A stretch of DNA of 64,000 nt from CAZRHR01 sp964578885 (GCA_964578885.1 CAZOEO010000008.1:68311-132310); one strand, 5' to 3'. Positions 1 through 9,419 are shown, numbered from the stretch's first letter. The notes: generated by a model from the letters alone, not told the origin. Made by a program: numbers and translations.

Positions 1-2
1 GC

Positions 3-296
3 GGTGTTCCACCCGAAGCCACCGCGTTGCCGGTTCGGGTGATTTTAGAAGACATACTTCAGCAATTTTTACATGCGCCATCTTCTTTAAAACAGCAAAA
101 AAGAGAATTGTTGGCCAGGAGTTTGGCGGGAAAAATGGCGGTACGAAATGGCATTGTTTTGGATGCGGCCGAAGCTAAACAATTGGTCAAAGACTTGTTT
201 GCATGTAAAATGCCTTTTGTTTCCGTCCATGGCAAACCCATTGTTCAGGAATTTACCCTGGCCGATTTAGATGAACGTTTCCTGCAAAGTCGATAA
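3..296 (+). CDS. mutL: DNA mismatch repair protein MutL, C-terminal fragment (cut by the window edge)
   Basis: The reading frame is open at the left edge and holds the last 97 residues. The end (CKMPFVSVHGKPIV, then LADLDERF) matches the C-terminal dimerisation domain of MutL, which ends in a CP.GRP-like segment and an LEKRF-like motif. MutL couples mismatch recognition by MutS to strand incision or excision. The start lies outside the window, so length and N-terminal ATPase motifs cannot be checked. Assignment rests on the C-terminal motif only. Confidence 0.75.
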   Translation, partial: GVPPEATALPVRVILEDILQQFLHAPSSLKQQKRELLARSLAGKMAVRNGIVLDAAEAKQLVKDLFACKMPFVSVHGKPIVQEFTLADLDERFLQSR

Positions 297-322
297 AACC
301 CTTTAAATAATCGCAAAGAGCG

Positions 323-353
323 TTGTGAAGAGGCTTTTGATTCTGTATTTTTG
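323..353 (+). promoter_or_regulatory. Bacteroidota-type promoter of the rhomboid operon
   Basis: TTG at 323-325, 20 nt, then TATTTTTG at 346-353, an exact match to the TAnnTTTG -7 element. The ATG at 359 is only 5 nt after the box, so transcription would start at or next to the start codon (leaderless or nearly so). Confidence 0.6.
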
Positions 354-358
354 CAGTT

Positions 359-1012
359 ATGCGAATTGGATCATCCGGAAATGCAGGATTTGCACCGCCT
401 GTAGTGCAAAACCTAATCATTATTAATGTATTATTGTTTCTGTTCTATCGCTTTACGCCTATTTCGGCAGTAAGTGATTTTATGGACCAATACCTTATTC
501 TGCATGCGCCGGGAGCCTATGTAGATGCCAATTTTTATCCGTGGCAATTGGTTACCTACATGTTCATGCATGCCAAGCACGATATTTTTCATTTATTCTT
601 TAATATGTTTTCCCTTTGGATGTTCGGTGGCTTGATTGAGCAAACCATGGGAAGCAAAAGATTTCTGAATTTTTATATGGTTTCCGGATTGTCGGGAGCG
701 GCCCTTCATCTTTTGCTGTATTACGTAGGAATGTCGCTCGGTTGGGTCACTTATACGCCTTCTATTTTAGGTGCTTCCGCGGCCGTGTATGGTATTTTGG
801 TGGCTTTTGCCCATTATTTCCCGCGGCAACCTATTCATATTTATTTTGTTCTACCCATTCAGGCCCGGTATTTCGTGGCGATTATGATTGGAATGGACGT
901 ATTTTACAGTGTGGCAGGATCTACCCAGGTGGCGCATATTGCTCACCTTGGCGGAGCACTGGGGGCTTTTGTTTTTCTTCATTTTTTCAAGATTAAAAAG
1001 TGGTTTAGATGA
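359..1012 (+). CDS. Rhomboid family intramembrane serine protease
   Basis: A 217-residue, six-helix membrane protein that should cleave transmembrane substrates within the bilayer. The family motifs are present: HDIFHLFFNM in helix 2, GASAAVYG with nucleophile Ser140, and AHLGGALGAF with His196. The Ser-His dyad is therefore intact. It is the first gene after mutL and has its own promoter-like box. Its stop overlaps the start of the next gene, a second rhomboid homologue, by 4 nt (ATGA), so the pair is translationally coupled. Substrate unknown. Confidence 0.9.
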   Translation: MRIGSSGNAGFAPPVVQNLIIINVLLFLFYRFTPISAVSDFMDQYLILHAPGAYVDANFYPWQLVTYMFMHAKHDIFHLFFNMFSLWMFGGLIEQTMGSKRFLNFYMVSGLSGAALHLLLYYVGMSLGWVTYTPSILGASAAVYGILVAFAHYFPRQPIHIYFVLPIQARYFVAIMIGMDVFYSVAGSTQVAHIAHLGGALGAFVFLHFFKIKKWFR

Positions 1013-1920
1013 TGCGAAATGCCTCCGTGTCGTGGGTACGTCGGATAATTGACGGAAGTGCGGTATCGAGATTGAATTCCGTACTGATTGGCCTGTTTCT
1101 ACTGGGCCTTTTTGTTCGTTTTATGATGCTTGTGCTGGCACCCGATAGAATGGTGGCGCAGGAATGGATTCAATTCACTTTTTCATGGGTACAAATGCCC
1201 CTGAACTGGCAGGAGTTTATCTGGAGGTTGTACACCCCAATGGTTTCCCTTTTTATTCATTTTCAGCCTTTTGATTTTATCTTTTCTATGATCGGGCTGT
1301 ACTTTATCGGGAATCATTTTCAGTATTTTATGGGAGATAGAAGGGTGTTGCCTTTCTTTCTTTGGTCCGGTATTTTTGGAAATATGGTGGCTTTGGGCTT
1401 TGCTCAAATCCCAATGGCCCTTACGGAAGGAATGGGCGCTAGTCCGCTTTCCGGCGCTTCGCCTGCCATTATCGGTATGCTGGCCGCTTCCGTGTTACTT
1501 TATCCCGATATGCCCGTTTCCATACCCATTTTCGGCAGGGTGAAAGTGCATAATCTACTGATTGCACAAATGATACTGCTGCTGTTTTTACTCGTGGTGG
1601 TGCAAGATATTGGAAGTGTGGTCGCGCAAATGGGCGGCATGGGATTTGGATTTTTGTACGCCTGGCAATTTAAGAAGGGCAGAGATTGGATGAGGTTGGG
1701 TCGTAGAAAAGGAAGAAAAAGTGGGACTGAGCAGGAACAAATGCGAAGAATTCAGGTGAAAATGATGCATGGACGTGCATTGCAGGATGATGAATACAAT
1801 TTTTTAAGGAAAGAACGGGAAGCCACCCTGGACGAACTTTTGGATAAAATTAGCGCCAAAGGAATGGGTAGCTTAAGCAAGGAGGAAAAGGCCCTGTTGG
1901 ACCGATATAGTAAACAATAA
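1009..1920 (+). CDS. Rhomboid-like membrane protein, probably catalytically inactive
   Basis: 303 residues with rhomboid-like transmembrane segments in about the first 220. The serine-loop motif survives as GASPAIIG. The helix that should carry the catalytic His reads VVAQMGGMGFGF where the upstream paralogue has AHLGG, so the His is replaced by Gln. The region after residue 225 is a charged cytoplasmic tail (EQEQMRRIQVKMMHGR, then DDEYNFLRKE and ELLDKISAKG). This tail resembles the small conserved domain found after rhomboid cores in Bacteroidota (I believe DUF6576). It overlaps the active rhomboid by 4 nt, so a regulatory or chaperone partner of that protease is plausible but inferred. Confidence 0.8.
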   Translation: MMRNASVSWVRRIIDGSAVSRLNSVLIGLFLLGLFVRFMMLVLAPDRMVAQEWIQFTFSWVQMPLNWQEFIWRLYTPMVSLFIHFQPFDFIFSMIGLYFIGNHFQYFMGDRRVLPFFLWSGIFGNMVALGFAQIPMALTEGMGASPLSGASPAIIGMLAASVLLYPDMPVSIPIFGRVKVHNLLIAQMILLLFLLVVVQDIGSVVAQMGGMGFGFLYAWQFKKGRDWMRLGRRKGRKSGTEQEQMRRIQVKMMHGRALQDDEYNFLRKEREATLDELLDKISAKGMGSLSKEEKALLDRYSKQ

Positions 1921-1932
1921 GGAAAAACACGG

Positions 1933-3696
1933 GTGGCAGCAAATCAAAAGGGAAAAGCATTAGATATTTATCTGATTAAACGGGTGATATCTTATGCGGT
2001 GAAGTATAAGGGACGGTTTTATATGACCCTTGCCTTAACCTTGTTGCTGGCCCTGATTTCTCCTTTACGACCCTACATGATTCAATGGACAGTCGATCAT
2101 TATGTGCTCACCGGAGATGTCGATGGCATGACGCTCATGACCCTGGCCATGGTGGCGGTTTTGCTTATTGAAACCGGATTTCAATATTTGCAAACCTACT
2201 ATTCAGGTTGGATTGGTCAACAAGTAATCCGGGATTTACGGGTTACCTTGTTTGGACATTTAACCCGCTTTAAATTAGGACATTTCGATAAAACACCCAT
2301 TGGAACCTCCGTGACGCGGGTGGTGAATGATATCGAAACCATTGCCGATATGTTTGGTGAAGGAATGCTGTCTATCGTTGGCGATTTGCTCAAATTATTG
2401 CTCGTTTTGGTGGCCATGTGGTGGATTTCACCAGGTATGACACTCGTCAGTTTGATTCCTGTTCCGCTGCTGATTCTTACCACCTGGATTTTTAAAAACG
2501 GTGTGCGCAAAAGTTTTACCGAAGTCCGGAATGAGGTGGCCAACCTGAATGCTTTTACCCAGGAACATATTACGGGAATGACCATGGTACAGGCTTTTAA
2601 CCGTGAAGAAGAAGAGTTGCGTCGGTTTAAAGCAATCAATAAACGTCATAGAAAAGCCCATATTCGCTCGGTTTGGTATTATTCTGTGTTTTTTCCGGCG
2701 GTAGAATTGCTTCAAGCCATTTCGATTGCGCTGGTGGTGTGGTGGGGTACGTATTTCATCATGTCTCACCCACAGGGCCCTTTACAACCTGGAGTTATCA
2801 TTTCATTTATTCTGTACACTTATATGTTGTACAGGCCCATGCGACAACTGGCAGATCGTTTTAATACATTGCAAATGGGCGTGGTAAGCGCAGAGCGGAT
2901 TTTTAAATTGTTAGATGAGAAAGAACAGGTAGAACCTACTGGGAATCAAGCATTAAAGGAAGTGAAGGGAGAAGTGGTTTTCAAAGATGTTTCTTTTGGG
3001 TATCAGCCCGAACATCCAGTACTGAATCATATTGATTTGCATCTGAAACCAGGCGAAAAATTAGCCGTAGTAGGTGCCACCGGTTCCGGAAAATCTACCC
3101 TCATCAGCCTTTTATGTCGGTTGTACGAGCCCCAGCAAGGCGAAATTACCATCGATGGAATGCCACTCAATACGCTGGAAAGAGAAAGCATTCACAAACA
3201 TATTGGGGTGGTGACGCAGGATGTGTTTCTTTTCTCCGACACCATTGGGAAAAATATCAGTTTAAATGATCCCAAAATCACTGACAATCAGTTGCGTGAA
3301 GCTGCCCAGGCCGTAGGAGCCTTGCCGTTTATCGAAAAGTTACCCGGCGGCTTTCAGTTTAATGTCAGGGAAAGAGGCGCCATGTTGTCGGCCGGTCAAC
3401 GTCAGCTTTTGGCTTTTATCCGTGCTTATGTGTATAATCCCGCCATTCTGATTTTAGACGAAGCCACCAGTGCCATCGATTCTGAATCGGAACAATTGAT
3501 TAAGGAAGCCACGGAAACCATTACCAAAGGCAGAACCTGTATTTTAATTGCTCACCGGCTGAGTACCATTCAACATGTAGATAAAATCATTGTAATGGAC
3601 AAAGGCCAAATTGTGGAGCAAGGCAGTCACGAGGAATTATTGGCCCAACAAGGGTTATATCGCAGGTTATTCGATTTACAATTTTCCGAAGCATGA
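1933..3696 (+). CDS. ABC transporter, fused permease and ATPase (MsbA-like exporter)
   Basis: 587 residues starting at GTG, 12 nt after the upstream stop. The N-terminal half is a six-helix type 1 exporter domain; the C-terminal half is the nucleotide-binding domain. Walker A is GATGSGKS, the signature is LSAGQ (Ala in place of the usual second Gly) and Walker B is ILILDEATS, followed by an H-loop in AHRLST. One polypeptide is half a transporter, so it should work as a homodimer exporting lipids, lipid-linked glycans or drugs. Its stop overlaps the next start by 4 nt, placing it in the rhomboid-ABC-Smr operon. Substrate cannot be told from sequence. Confidence 0.9.
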   Translation: MAANQKGKALDIYLIKRVISYAVKYKGRFYMTLALTLLLALISPLRPYMIQWTVDHYVLTGDVDGMTLMTLAMVAVLLIETGFQYLQTYYSGWIGQQVIRDLRVTLFGHLTRFKLGHFDKTPIGTSVTRVVNDIETIADMFGEGMLSIVGDLLKLLLVLVAMWWISPGMTLVSLIPVPLLILTTWIFKNGVRKSFTEVRNEVANLNAFTQEHITGMTMVQAFNREEEELRRFKAINKRHRKAHIRSVWYYSVFFPAVELLQAISIALVVWWGTYFIMSHPQGPLQPGVIISFILYTYMLYRPMRQLADRFNTLQMGVVSAERIFKLLDEKEQVEPTGNQALKEVKGEVVFKDVSFGYQPEHPVLNHIDLHLKPGEKLAVVGATGSGKSTLISLLCRLYEPQQGEITIDGMPLNTLERESIHKHIGVVTQDVFLFSDTIGKNISLNDPKITDNQLREAAQAVGALPFIEKLPGGFQFNVRERGAMLSAGQRQLLAFIRAYVYNPAILILDEATSAIDSESEQLIKEATETITKGRTCILIAHRLSTIQHVDKIIVMDKGQIVEQGSHEELLAQQGLYRRLFDLQFSEA

Positions 3697-4391
3697 CCCT
3701 GAAGCCAGGAGACCGGGTATATTTTCTGGATTCCGCCGGATTAGCCATTGTGGTGGAAGTGCAGGGGAATCTGGTGAAAGTGTATCATGAAGGTCTGGTG
3801 ATTCCTTGTCAAGCTCGCGATTTGGTGCCAGAATGGAAGGCCGGTGCCTCCGGGACAATGCCTGAAGCGGCGAAAAGCGACTCCGCTGAAATCCCGGTGC
3901 CGCCCACTCTTCCCAAGCTCACGACCACATCACGGCCTTCCGAAACGGAAGAAATGTACTGGGAAAACAAGCGCAGAATCCCCAAAGTTTCTGGAAAAGG
4001 TGAGGTTCCAATTAAAGATAAAGAACAGGTATCATCCAAAAGATTCCCCGTTCATAAAGGGAAAAAAGAACCGGATTATATGGAAATTGACCTCCATCTG
4101 GAGGCATTGGTCGAGGATATTCGAGACATTTCACCGGGTGAAGCCATTCAAATACAGCTACATCATCTTTTCCTTTTTATGGAAGAGGTACAAAGGAAAA
4201 AAATCCGCCGGGCTTTCGTTATTCATGGCGTAGGGAAGGGAAAACTCAAAGAAGAGGTCGTCGATTTTCTACACCGATATGCCGAAGCGGAAACGTTCGA
4301 TGCGCCTTTCAGACTTTATGGGCAAGGCGCCACTGAAATCCGCATGCATTACGGTGGTATTCGGCCTCCTTCTGATCCCTGGCGCCTTTAA
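3693..4391 (+). CDS. Smr-domain protein with N-terminal DUF2027-like region
   Basis: 232 residues. The N-terminus (PGDRVYFLD, then GLAIVVEVQGN) is a small beta-barrel-like region as in the DUF2027 family. A low-complexity linker follows, then a C-terminal Smr domain from about residue 128: IDLHLEALVED, VIHGVGKGKLKEEV and a final GQGATEI. Smr domains bind or cleave nucleic acid, as in MutS2 and ribosome-rescue nucleases. The LDLH- and HGxGxGxL-type motifs are kept. It overlaps the ABC transporter by 4 nt. Role in this operon unknown. Confidence 0.8.
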   Translation: MTLKPGDRVYFLDSAGLAIVVEVQGNLVKVYHEGLVIPCQARDLVPEWKAGASGTMPEAAKSDSAEIPVPPTLPKLTTTSRPSETEEMYWENKRRIPKVSGKGEVPIKDKEQVSSKRFPVHKGKKEPDYMEIDLHLEALVEDIRDISPGEAIQIQLHHLFLFMEEVQRKKIRRAFVIHGVGKGKLKEEVVDFLHRYAEAETFDAPFRLYGQGATEIRMHYGGIRPPSDPWRL

Positions 4392-4587
4392 GATTTTTGT
4401 TTTTATCTGGCTTTCCGCTGTTGGCGAGGCAAATACATAGCTGAAAATGCTTCCTTATTTAAGAAGCCAATGGGATGAATTTGAAACAATCCGTTGTAGG
4501 GTAGGAGTTGTGTTTATCATTTTCCACAGCACGCTTTTCTTATCGCCTAAAGAAACGGTTTAGAAGACGATATCCACGCCTCTTTCT

Positions 4588-4617
4588 AACCGGAAAAAGG
4601 TTTTGCGGTTTTTCTTT
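4588..4617 (+). terminator. Probable intrinsic terminator of the rhomboid-ABC-Smr operon
   Basis: Stem AACCG-g-AAAA pairs with TTTT-g-CGGTT around the loop AGG, nine pairs with one G/G mismatch, followed by TTTCTTTC. It lies about 200 nt after the Smr stop, so the transcript would carry a long 3' end. Confidence 0.5.
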
Positions 4618-4686
4618 CATTCCCATGTATGGCTTATGCAGGAAAACCATGCATCATTCATAGAAATGGCAGCGAAAAGCTGTTGT

Positions 4687-4726
4687 ACAAAAAAAGGCTG
4701 CCTCCTTAATGGAAACAGCCTTTTGT
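4687..4726 (-). terminator. Intrinsic terminator of yidC
   Basis: Read on the minus strand, AAAAGGCTG pairs with CAGCCTTTT across a 15-nt loop and runs into seven T residues. It starts 14 nt after the yidC stop. Confidence 0.8.
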
Positions 4727-4740
4727 AATTTCTTCAAAGA

Positions 4741-6642
4741 TTATTTCAACCTGCGACCACTTCTGTTTTTGGGTGCAGTTTGGTTTTTGATTTGATCTTG
4801 ACGGGCTTTCTGCGCATCTTCTAACCGCTGCATCCACTTGGATTTTGGCGCTTTACTCGGATTTGCCATGTAAAACTCGATGCGCTGGCGTAATTTTTTC
4901 TCGTCGATGAAAAATTTACGAATCACCAACATAATGATGATGGACACCAGATTAGATAAGAAATAATAGTAAGAAAGGGCAGAAGAATAGTTGTTCAAAA
5001 CGCCTAAAAATACAATCGGCATCAGGAACATCATGATTTTCATTTGCTGGGCCTGTGGACCGGATTGCATTTGGCCGGTGCTCATCCAGGTATAAATAAT
5101 GGTGGTAACGGTCATGAGCAAGGTGAACAGCGACACGTGATCTCCATAAAAAGGAATGGAAAAGGGCAGCTGTGCAATGGAATCGTAGGTACTCAGGTCT
5201 TCGGCCCACAAAAAGCCTTCCTGACGTAATTCGATGGCCGACGGGAAAAAGCTAAACATGGCCAATAAAATCGGCATTTGCAGCACCGCTGGCAAACATC
5301 CGGCAAGGGGATTTACACCAGCCTGACGATACAATTGCATCATGGCTTGTTGCTTTTTCAACGCCTCATCCGGCTTGAACTTCGCATTTAACTCATCCAC
5401 CTCTGGCTTGAGCACCCGCATTTTCGCAGATGAAACAAAGGTTTTAAAATTCAGTGGCGAAAGAATAATCTTGATAATAAGGGTGAGCAAGAAAATAATC
5501 AGCCCATAACCCAATCCCAGGTTTTCAAAGAAATTGAACACCGGAATAATCAGCAGGGTATTTACCCACTTGAAAACGCTGATATACCCTAAATCAATTT
5601 GATCTTCCAAGTCATAGCCCAGTTTTTTCAAACTTTGGTAGTGGTTCGGGCCCGTATAAAGTTTCATATCTACCGTTTGGGAAGGCTTGTTTTCAAAAAT
5701 CAGGGCCGTTTCTAAGCGGTAGGTAAGACTTAGTTGATCACTTCCGGGAAGTAAAATTTGTGCTTTGGGCTTTTGCAAACCTGCGGGCACAATAAACGTT
5801 GTGGAGAAAAACTGCTGTTTGAAAGAAACCCAGTCCACTTCTGTTTCCAGACTTTCTTCTCCAGGTCCGCCACTGGTCACGCGTTCTACATCTGCGCCTT
5901 TTTCCCGATAATAGATGGTGGAACGTGTTCTTTCGTTCTCAATATCCAATTCTTGCTGGGGAGCGGTAATGCTCCATTGAAAATCCAGAAATCCCGTTCC
6001 AGGATCGACCACATCTTGCATCCCTTCAAGCTGAAGTTGCACATCGGCCATATAACCTTCTGCGGGCAACGTGTACACGAGTGCCAGCTTGGCTCCGGGT
6101 TGTGTCGTCGGGCGAATTTCAAATTTAACCTGATTGGGCGCAGGTTGAGACGCTTCAAAAAACAAACTATGCGTTTCAATCAATCTGTTTTGATGGAAAA
6201 AAGCAAGGTTGAAGTCGCTGGAATCTGGCACCATCAATTGTAATGGTTCCTGGCTACCGTTGCGATATTTCGATTGAAAGGTCTGGTATTCTTTTAATTC
6301 TGCGGACTTGAGTTTACCTCCAAGATTAGAAAAGCCCAAACGAACCTGTGCGTTTTCAAGGTAAAAAGTTTGTTCTGAACCATTGCCATAGGCACCAAAT
6401 CCACCCAAAAGCTGATTTTGTCGGGCCATTTGCAGGCTATCGAGGTTCCCAATCATCACCGTATCCTGGCTGGTGGTGGCCACCACTGCGGAAGGCGTAG
6501 CCGGCACTACCGTGTCCGTAATGGTTGAATCTGCTGCGTTATTGGCAGCAACAGGCGGTGTTGGTTTCGGGGCAAAGTACACAAAATAAACTACCATTAA
6601 GGCAGAAATTAGGCCCAAACCCACCATTGACTTTTTGTCCAT
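4741..6642 (-). CDS. yidC: Membrane protein insertase YidC
   Basis: 633 residues. It has an N-terminal anchor (VGLGLISALMVVYFVYF), a large periplasmic P1 domain (about residues 60-360) and the conserved C-terminal 5-helix insertase core. Core motifs include NFFENLGLGYGLIIF, SPLNFKTFVSSAKM, then LYRQAGVNPLAGCLPAVLQMPI. YidC inserts and folds inner-membrane proteins alone or with SecYEG. The tail is basic (KNRSGRRLK), as usual for ribosome contact. It has its own promoter and terminator, so it is a single-gene unit divergent from a TonB-dependent receptor. Confidence 0.97.
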   Translation of the reverse strand: MDKKSMVGLGLISALMVVYFVYFAPKPTPPVAANNAADSTITDTVVPATPSAVVATTSQDTVMIGNLDSLQMARQNQLLGGFGAYGNGSEQTFYLENAQVRLGFSNLGGKLKSAELKEYQTFQSKYRNGSQEPLQLMVPDSSDFNLAFFHQNRLIETHSLFFEASQPAPNQVKFEIRPTTQPGAKLALVYTLPAEGYMADVQLQLEGMQDVVDPGTGFLDFQWSITAPQQELDIENERTRSTIYYREKGADVERVTSGGPGEESLETEVDWVSFKQQFFSTTFIVPAGLQKPKAQILLPGSDQLSLTYRLETALIFENKPSQTVDMKLYTGPNHYQSLKKLGYDLEDQIDLGYISVFKWVNTLLIIPVFNFFENLGLGYGLIIFLLTLIIKIILSPLNFKTFVSSAKMRVLKPEVDELNAKFKPDEALKKQQAMMQLYRQAGVNPLAGCLPAVLQMPILLAMFSFFPSAIELRQEGFLWAEDLSTYDSIAQLPFSIPFYGDHVSLFTLLMTVTTIIYTWMSTGQMQSGPQAQQMKIMMFLMPIVFLGVLNNYSSALSYYYFLSNLVSIIIMLVIRKFFIDEKKLRQRIEFYMANPSKAPKSKWMQRLEDAQKARQDQIKNQTAPKNRSGRRLK

Positions 6643-6661
6643 ACAAGCGTAAAATGAGCGC

Positions 6662-6693
6662 CAAATTTAGGTAGATGGGGCTAAAGGGCAAAA
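6662..6693 (-). promoter_or_regulatory. Promoter of yidC (-33/-7)
   Basis: On the minus strand: TTTTG (6689-6693), 19 nt, then TAAATTTG (6662-6669), an exact Bacteroidota promoter. The box ends 19 nt before the ATG, leaving a leader of about 15 nt. Confidence 0.75.
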
Positions 6694-6778
6694 TCATTTT
6701 TTCATTATTCTCAGCAAGGCCATTTCTCCCGAAAAACTATCCCTTTAAAAATTATTGATAAAGGCTTTTTATTGTTAG

Positions 6779-6808
6779 TTGGTGATGTCAGATTCCACGT
6801 TAAATTTG
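6779..6808 (+). promoter_or_regulatory. Promoter of the TonB-dependent receptor gene
   Basis: TTG (6779-6781), 19 nt, then TAAATTTG (6801-6808). The box ends 3 nt before the ATG at 6812, so the transcript would be leaderless. The same box sequence and spacing occur in the divergent yidC promoter. Confidence 0.6.
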
Positions 6809-6811
6809 TCT

Positions 6812-9145
6812 ATGCAATTTTTGAATTTTTCTGCTGTAAGGACGATACAGTTTCTGCTGATTTGTGGCCTGTGCGCACCAATTTTATCGGCTCAAAACGG
6901 AACTCTCAGAGGTTCAGTTTATTCCAGAGATGGTTTCGAAATTCTATCTTTTGCTGGCATTCAACTTTCCGGGCCCAACCAATTTTCTGCGAATACGTCT
7001 ACCGATAATAATGGGGTTTTTACCATTTCTATGCTAAAGCCGGGGAATTATACCCTGATGGTATCTATGCTTGGTTATCAACGTTATACCAAAGAAGTGG
7101 CCATCGAACCGGGTGAAATTACACAGGTAAAAATTATCCTTGATCCCCAGTCCCGCGAATTGAACGCCGTGGAAATTGGTGTGGATCGGATTCAGGATAA
7201 AAGAGAAGAAACCAAAGTGTCGGTCACTACTTTTACGCCGGAAACCATGAAACGGTTTACCAGCGTGGGCGGTGATCCCGATATTGCACAAATTGCGCAA
7301 ACCATTCCCGGTTTTGTCTCTACGGGCGACCAGGGTGGCCAATTGTACATCCGTGGCGGTCCGCCGATTCAAAACAAAGTGTTAATGGACGGAGCCACCA
7401 TTTATAATCCTTTTCACTCCATCGGCTTCTTCTCCGTATTTGATACCGATATCCTTCGGAATTTCGACGTGTATTCCGGTGGCTTTGGTGCGCAATATGG
7501 TGGTCGGATTTCTTCAATCATGGATTTAACCACCCGAGATGGAAATCGTTCCCGACTTTCCGGAAGAGTGAATCTGAACAGCTTTACCGGAAAAGTTCTC
7601 CTGGAAGGACCTTTGTCCCGTGTGAAAGAAGAAGGTGCCAACGCCTCTTTTCTATTGAGTTTAAAAGGTTCATTTTTAGGACAATCCTCTAAAATATTTT
7701 ATCCATACACCACCACCGATGGTTTGCCTTTTAACTTTTTCGACGGATATGGTAAAATCACTTTACACGCCTCCGACAATGGTTCTAAAGTGAATTTTTT
7801 TGGCTTTAACCACAACGACTGGGTGAATTTCAACCAATCTTCTGAGTTGAATTGGCGTTCTTCCGGAGGCGGTGCTAACTTTTTCCTCGTGCCATCCGGC
7901 GCCAATATGAACGTGGAAGGGGTGTTTAGCTATTCAAATTACCAAATGGAATTGCGTGAAGATGCCGCGCCGCCCAGATTTAGCGAAATCAACGGATTCA
8001 ACTTTAACATCAATTTTCACCAGTTTTATGGCACGAACCGCCTAACGTATGGCATTGAGGCCAATGGCTTTTCTACGGATTATCGCTATTTGAATGCGCA
8101 AAACCGGGTGTTGTCGCAAACAGAAAATACCACTGAATTTGCCGCTTTTACTCAGTTTAAATGGAATGTAAAGCGCTTTGTATTCGATCCTTCGGTGCGT
8201 TTGCATTATTATGCATCCCTGAACGAAGTTTCCTTTGAACCAAGACTGGCCATGAAAATGAATGTGGCCTCCTCTTTCCGGTTGAAAGCAGCGGTGGGTA
8301 TGTATTCTCAAAACTTTATTGCCGCCAACTCAGACCGGGATGTCGTGAACCTGTTCTATGGCTTTTTATCCGGAACCAACAATTTGCCTAAAACTTTTAA
8401 AGGCGAAAACGTCACTTCTAATCTGCAGAAAGCCAATCACTTCATCCTTGGTGCAGAATGGGAAATCACCAAGTATATCGACTTTAACCTGGAAGGTTAT
8501 TTCATGGATTTCAATCAGTTAGTGAACATTAACCGCGATAAATTGGTGGATGATACGCCGGTAAACAATGCCGTTCCCGATTATTTGAAAAAGGACTTTA
8601 TCCGGGAACGTGGCTACTCTGCCGGTTTAGATTTTTTGGTAAAATTTGAATACAAAGACTGGTATGTTTGGGTGGGTTATTCCGTAATGACCATCCAAAG
8701 AGAAGACGAATTGCGGGAGTACACGCCGCATTTCGATCGCACGCACAATACCAACTTGGTGGCTTCTTATAAATTCGGGAGAAAGAAAAACTGGATGGTG
8801 AACGCTCGCTGGAATTTTGGAACCGGATTTCCTTTTACCCAAACCCAAGGCTTCTACGAAAATGTGAATTTCCAAAATGGTATTGTGAGCGATTACCTGA
8901 CCCAACCCGGAGAATTGGGAATTCAGCTGGGACCTTTGAACCAGGGTCGGATGCCAAGCTATCATCGCTTAGATGTGAATATTTCAAGAGAATTTAAGTT
9001 CTCGAACCGCGCTTTCCTGGAAGTGAATGTCGGTGCGACCAATGTGTATAATCGGAACAACATTTTCTACGTAGACCGCATTACCGCGCGTCGTGTAGAT
9101 CAGTTGCCCATTATTCCTACTGTTGGTTTGAATTTCCGCTACTAA
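6812..9145 (+). CDS. TonB-dependent outer-membrane receptor with carboxypeptidase-like N-terminal domain
   Basis: 777 residues from the ATG at 6812, which opens directly into a signal peptide (MQFLNFSAVRTIQFLLICG, cut near LSAQ). TTG and GTG/ATG codons at 6779-6785 are alternatives, but 6779 is part of the promoter. A CarboxypepD_reg-like beta-sandwich follows (GTLRGSVYSRDG, then KPGNYTLMVSMLGYQRY). Next is the plug domain (GGQLYIRGGPPIQNKVLMDG, GGFGAQYGGRISS), then a beta-barrel ending in NFRY. It should import a bound ligand across the outer membrane using ExbBD-TonB energy. No SusD partner is adjacent, so a glycan substrate is not indicated. Confidence 0.9.
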   Translation: MQFLNFSAVRTIQFLLICGLCAPILSAQNGTLRGSVYSRDGFEILSFAGIQLSGPNQFSANTSTDNNGVFTISMLKPGNYTLMVSMLGYQRYTKEVAIEPGEITQVKIILDPQSRELNAVEIGVDRIQDKREETKVSVTTFTPETMKRFTSVGGDPDIAQIAQTIPGFVSTGDQGGQLYIRGGPPIQNKVLMDGATIYNPFHSIGFFSVFDTDILRNFDVYSGGFGAQYGGRISSIMDLTTRDGNRSRLSGRVNLNSFTGKVLLEGPLSRVKEEGANASFLLSLKGSFLGQSSKIFYPYTTTDGLPFNFFDGYGKITLHASDNGSKVNFFGFNHNDWVNFNQSSELNWRSSGGGANFFLVPSGANMNVEGVFSYSNYQMELREDAAPPRFSEINGFNFNINFHQFYGTNRLTYGIEANGFSTDYRYLNAQNRVLSQTENTTEFAAFTQFKWNVKRFVFDPSVRLHYYASLNEVSFEPRLAMKMNVASSFRLKAAVGMYSQNFIAANSDRDVVNLFYGFLSGTNNLPKTFKGENVTSNLQKANHFILGAEWEITKYIDFNLEGYFMDFNQLVNINRDKLVDDTPVNNAVPDYLKKDFIRERGYSAGLDFLVKFEYKDWYVWVGYSVMTIQREDELREYTPHFDRTHNTNLVASYKFGRKKNWMVNARWNFGTGFPFTQTQGFYENVNFQNGIVSDYLTQPGELGIQLGPLNQGRMPSYHRLDVNISREFKFSNRAFLEVNVGATNVYNRNNIFYVDRITARRVDQLPIIPTVGLNFRY

Positions 9146-9175
9146 TTCCACTACTAATTTTAAGTATACTCAGTG

Positions 9176-9202
9176 AAACGGCCGCTCAAACGGCCGTTTT
9201 GC
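9176..9202 (+). terminator. Intrinsic terminator of the TonB-dependent receptor gene
   Basis: Perfect 9-bp stem AAACGGCCG / CGGCCGTTT with loop CTCAAA, ending in TTTT, 30 nt after the stop codon. Confidence 0.85.
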
Positions 9203-9419
9203 ATTATAAGGAATGAGATTATCTATCTCTTTTCTACGGGTAAAAGGTAACCAACGCAGTCTGTCCGGCGAATGGAACAGCGTGAGCTATCCATGGCCTT
9301 ATCGGGAAAAATGACCAAAGAAATCGCTGGATTGATGTGAAAGGAAAGCATGAAATGGCCGGAAACCCGATGGGGCGGGTGAGTCTCTAACTCGCTTTTC
9401 CGGTCCTGGTAAAAAGACG
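9203..9419. other. Intergenic region with no recognised gene
   Basis: A minus-strand frame without an ATG near its beginning runs out of the 3' end of the OstA-like gene to about 9225. It contains a stretch reading CSIRRTDCVGYLLPVEK. I do not recognise it and regard it as probably non-coding or a degraded remnant. Confidence 0.3.

Larger units (their letters stand above)
4392..4740. other. Intergenic region between convergent Smr-protein gene and yidC
   Basis: 349 nt with no convincing gene on either strand. It holds two terminator-like hairpins, listed separately (one per strand), and a small CAGC/GCTG hairpin near 4671-4683. Confidence 0.6.

Noticed and set aside
9225..9419. Small minus-strand gene after the OstA-like gene
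   Set aside because: The open frame has no good start and no recognisable domain, so it is described only as an intergenic possibility.
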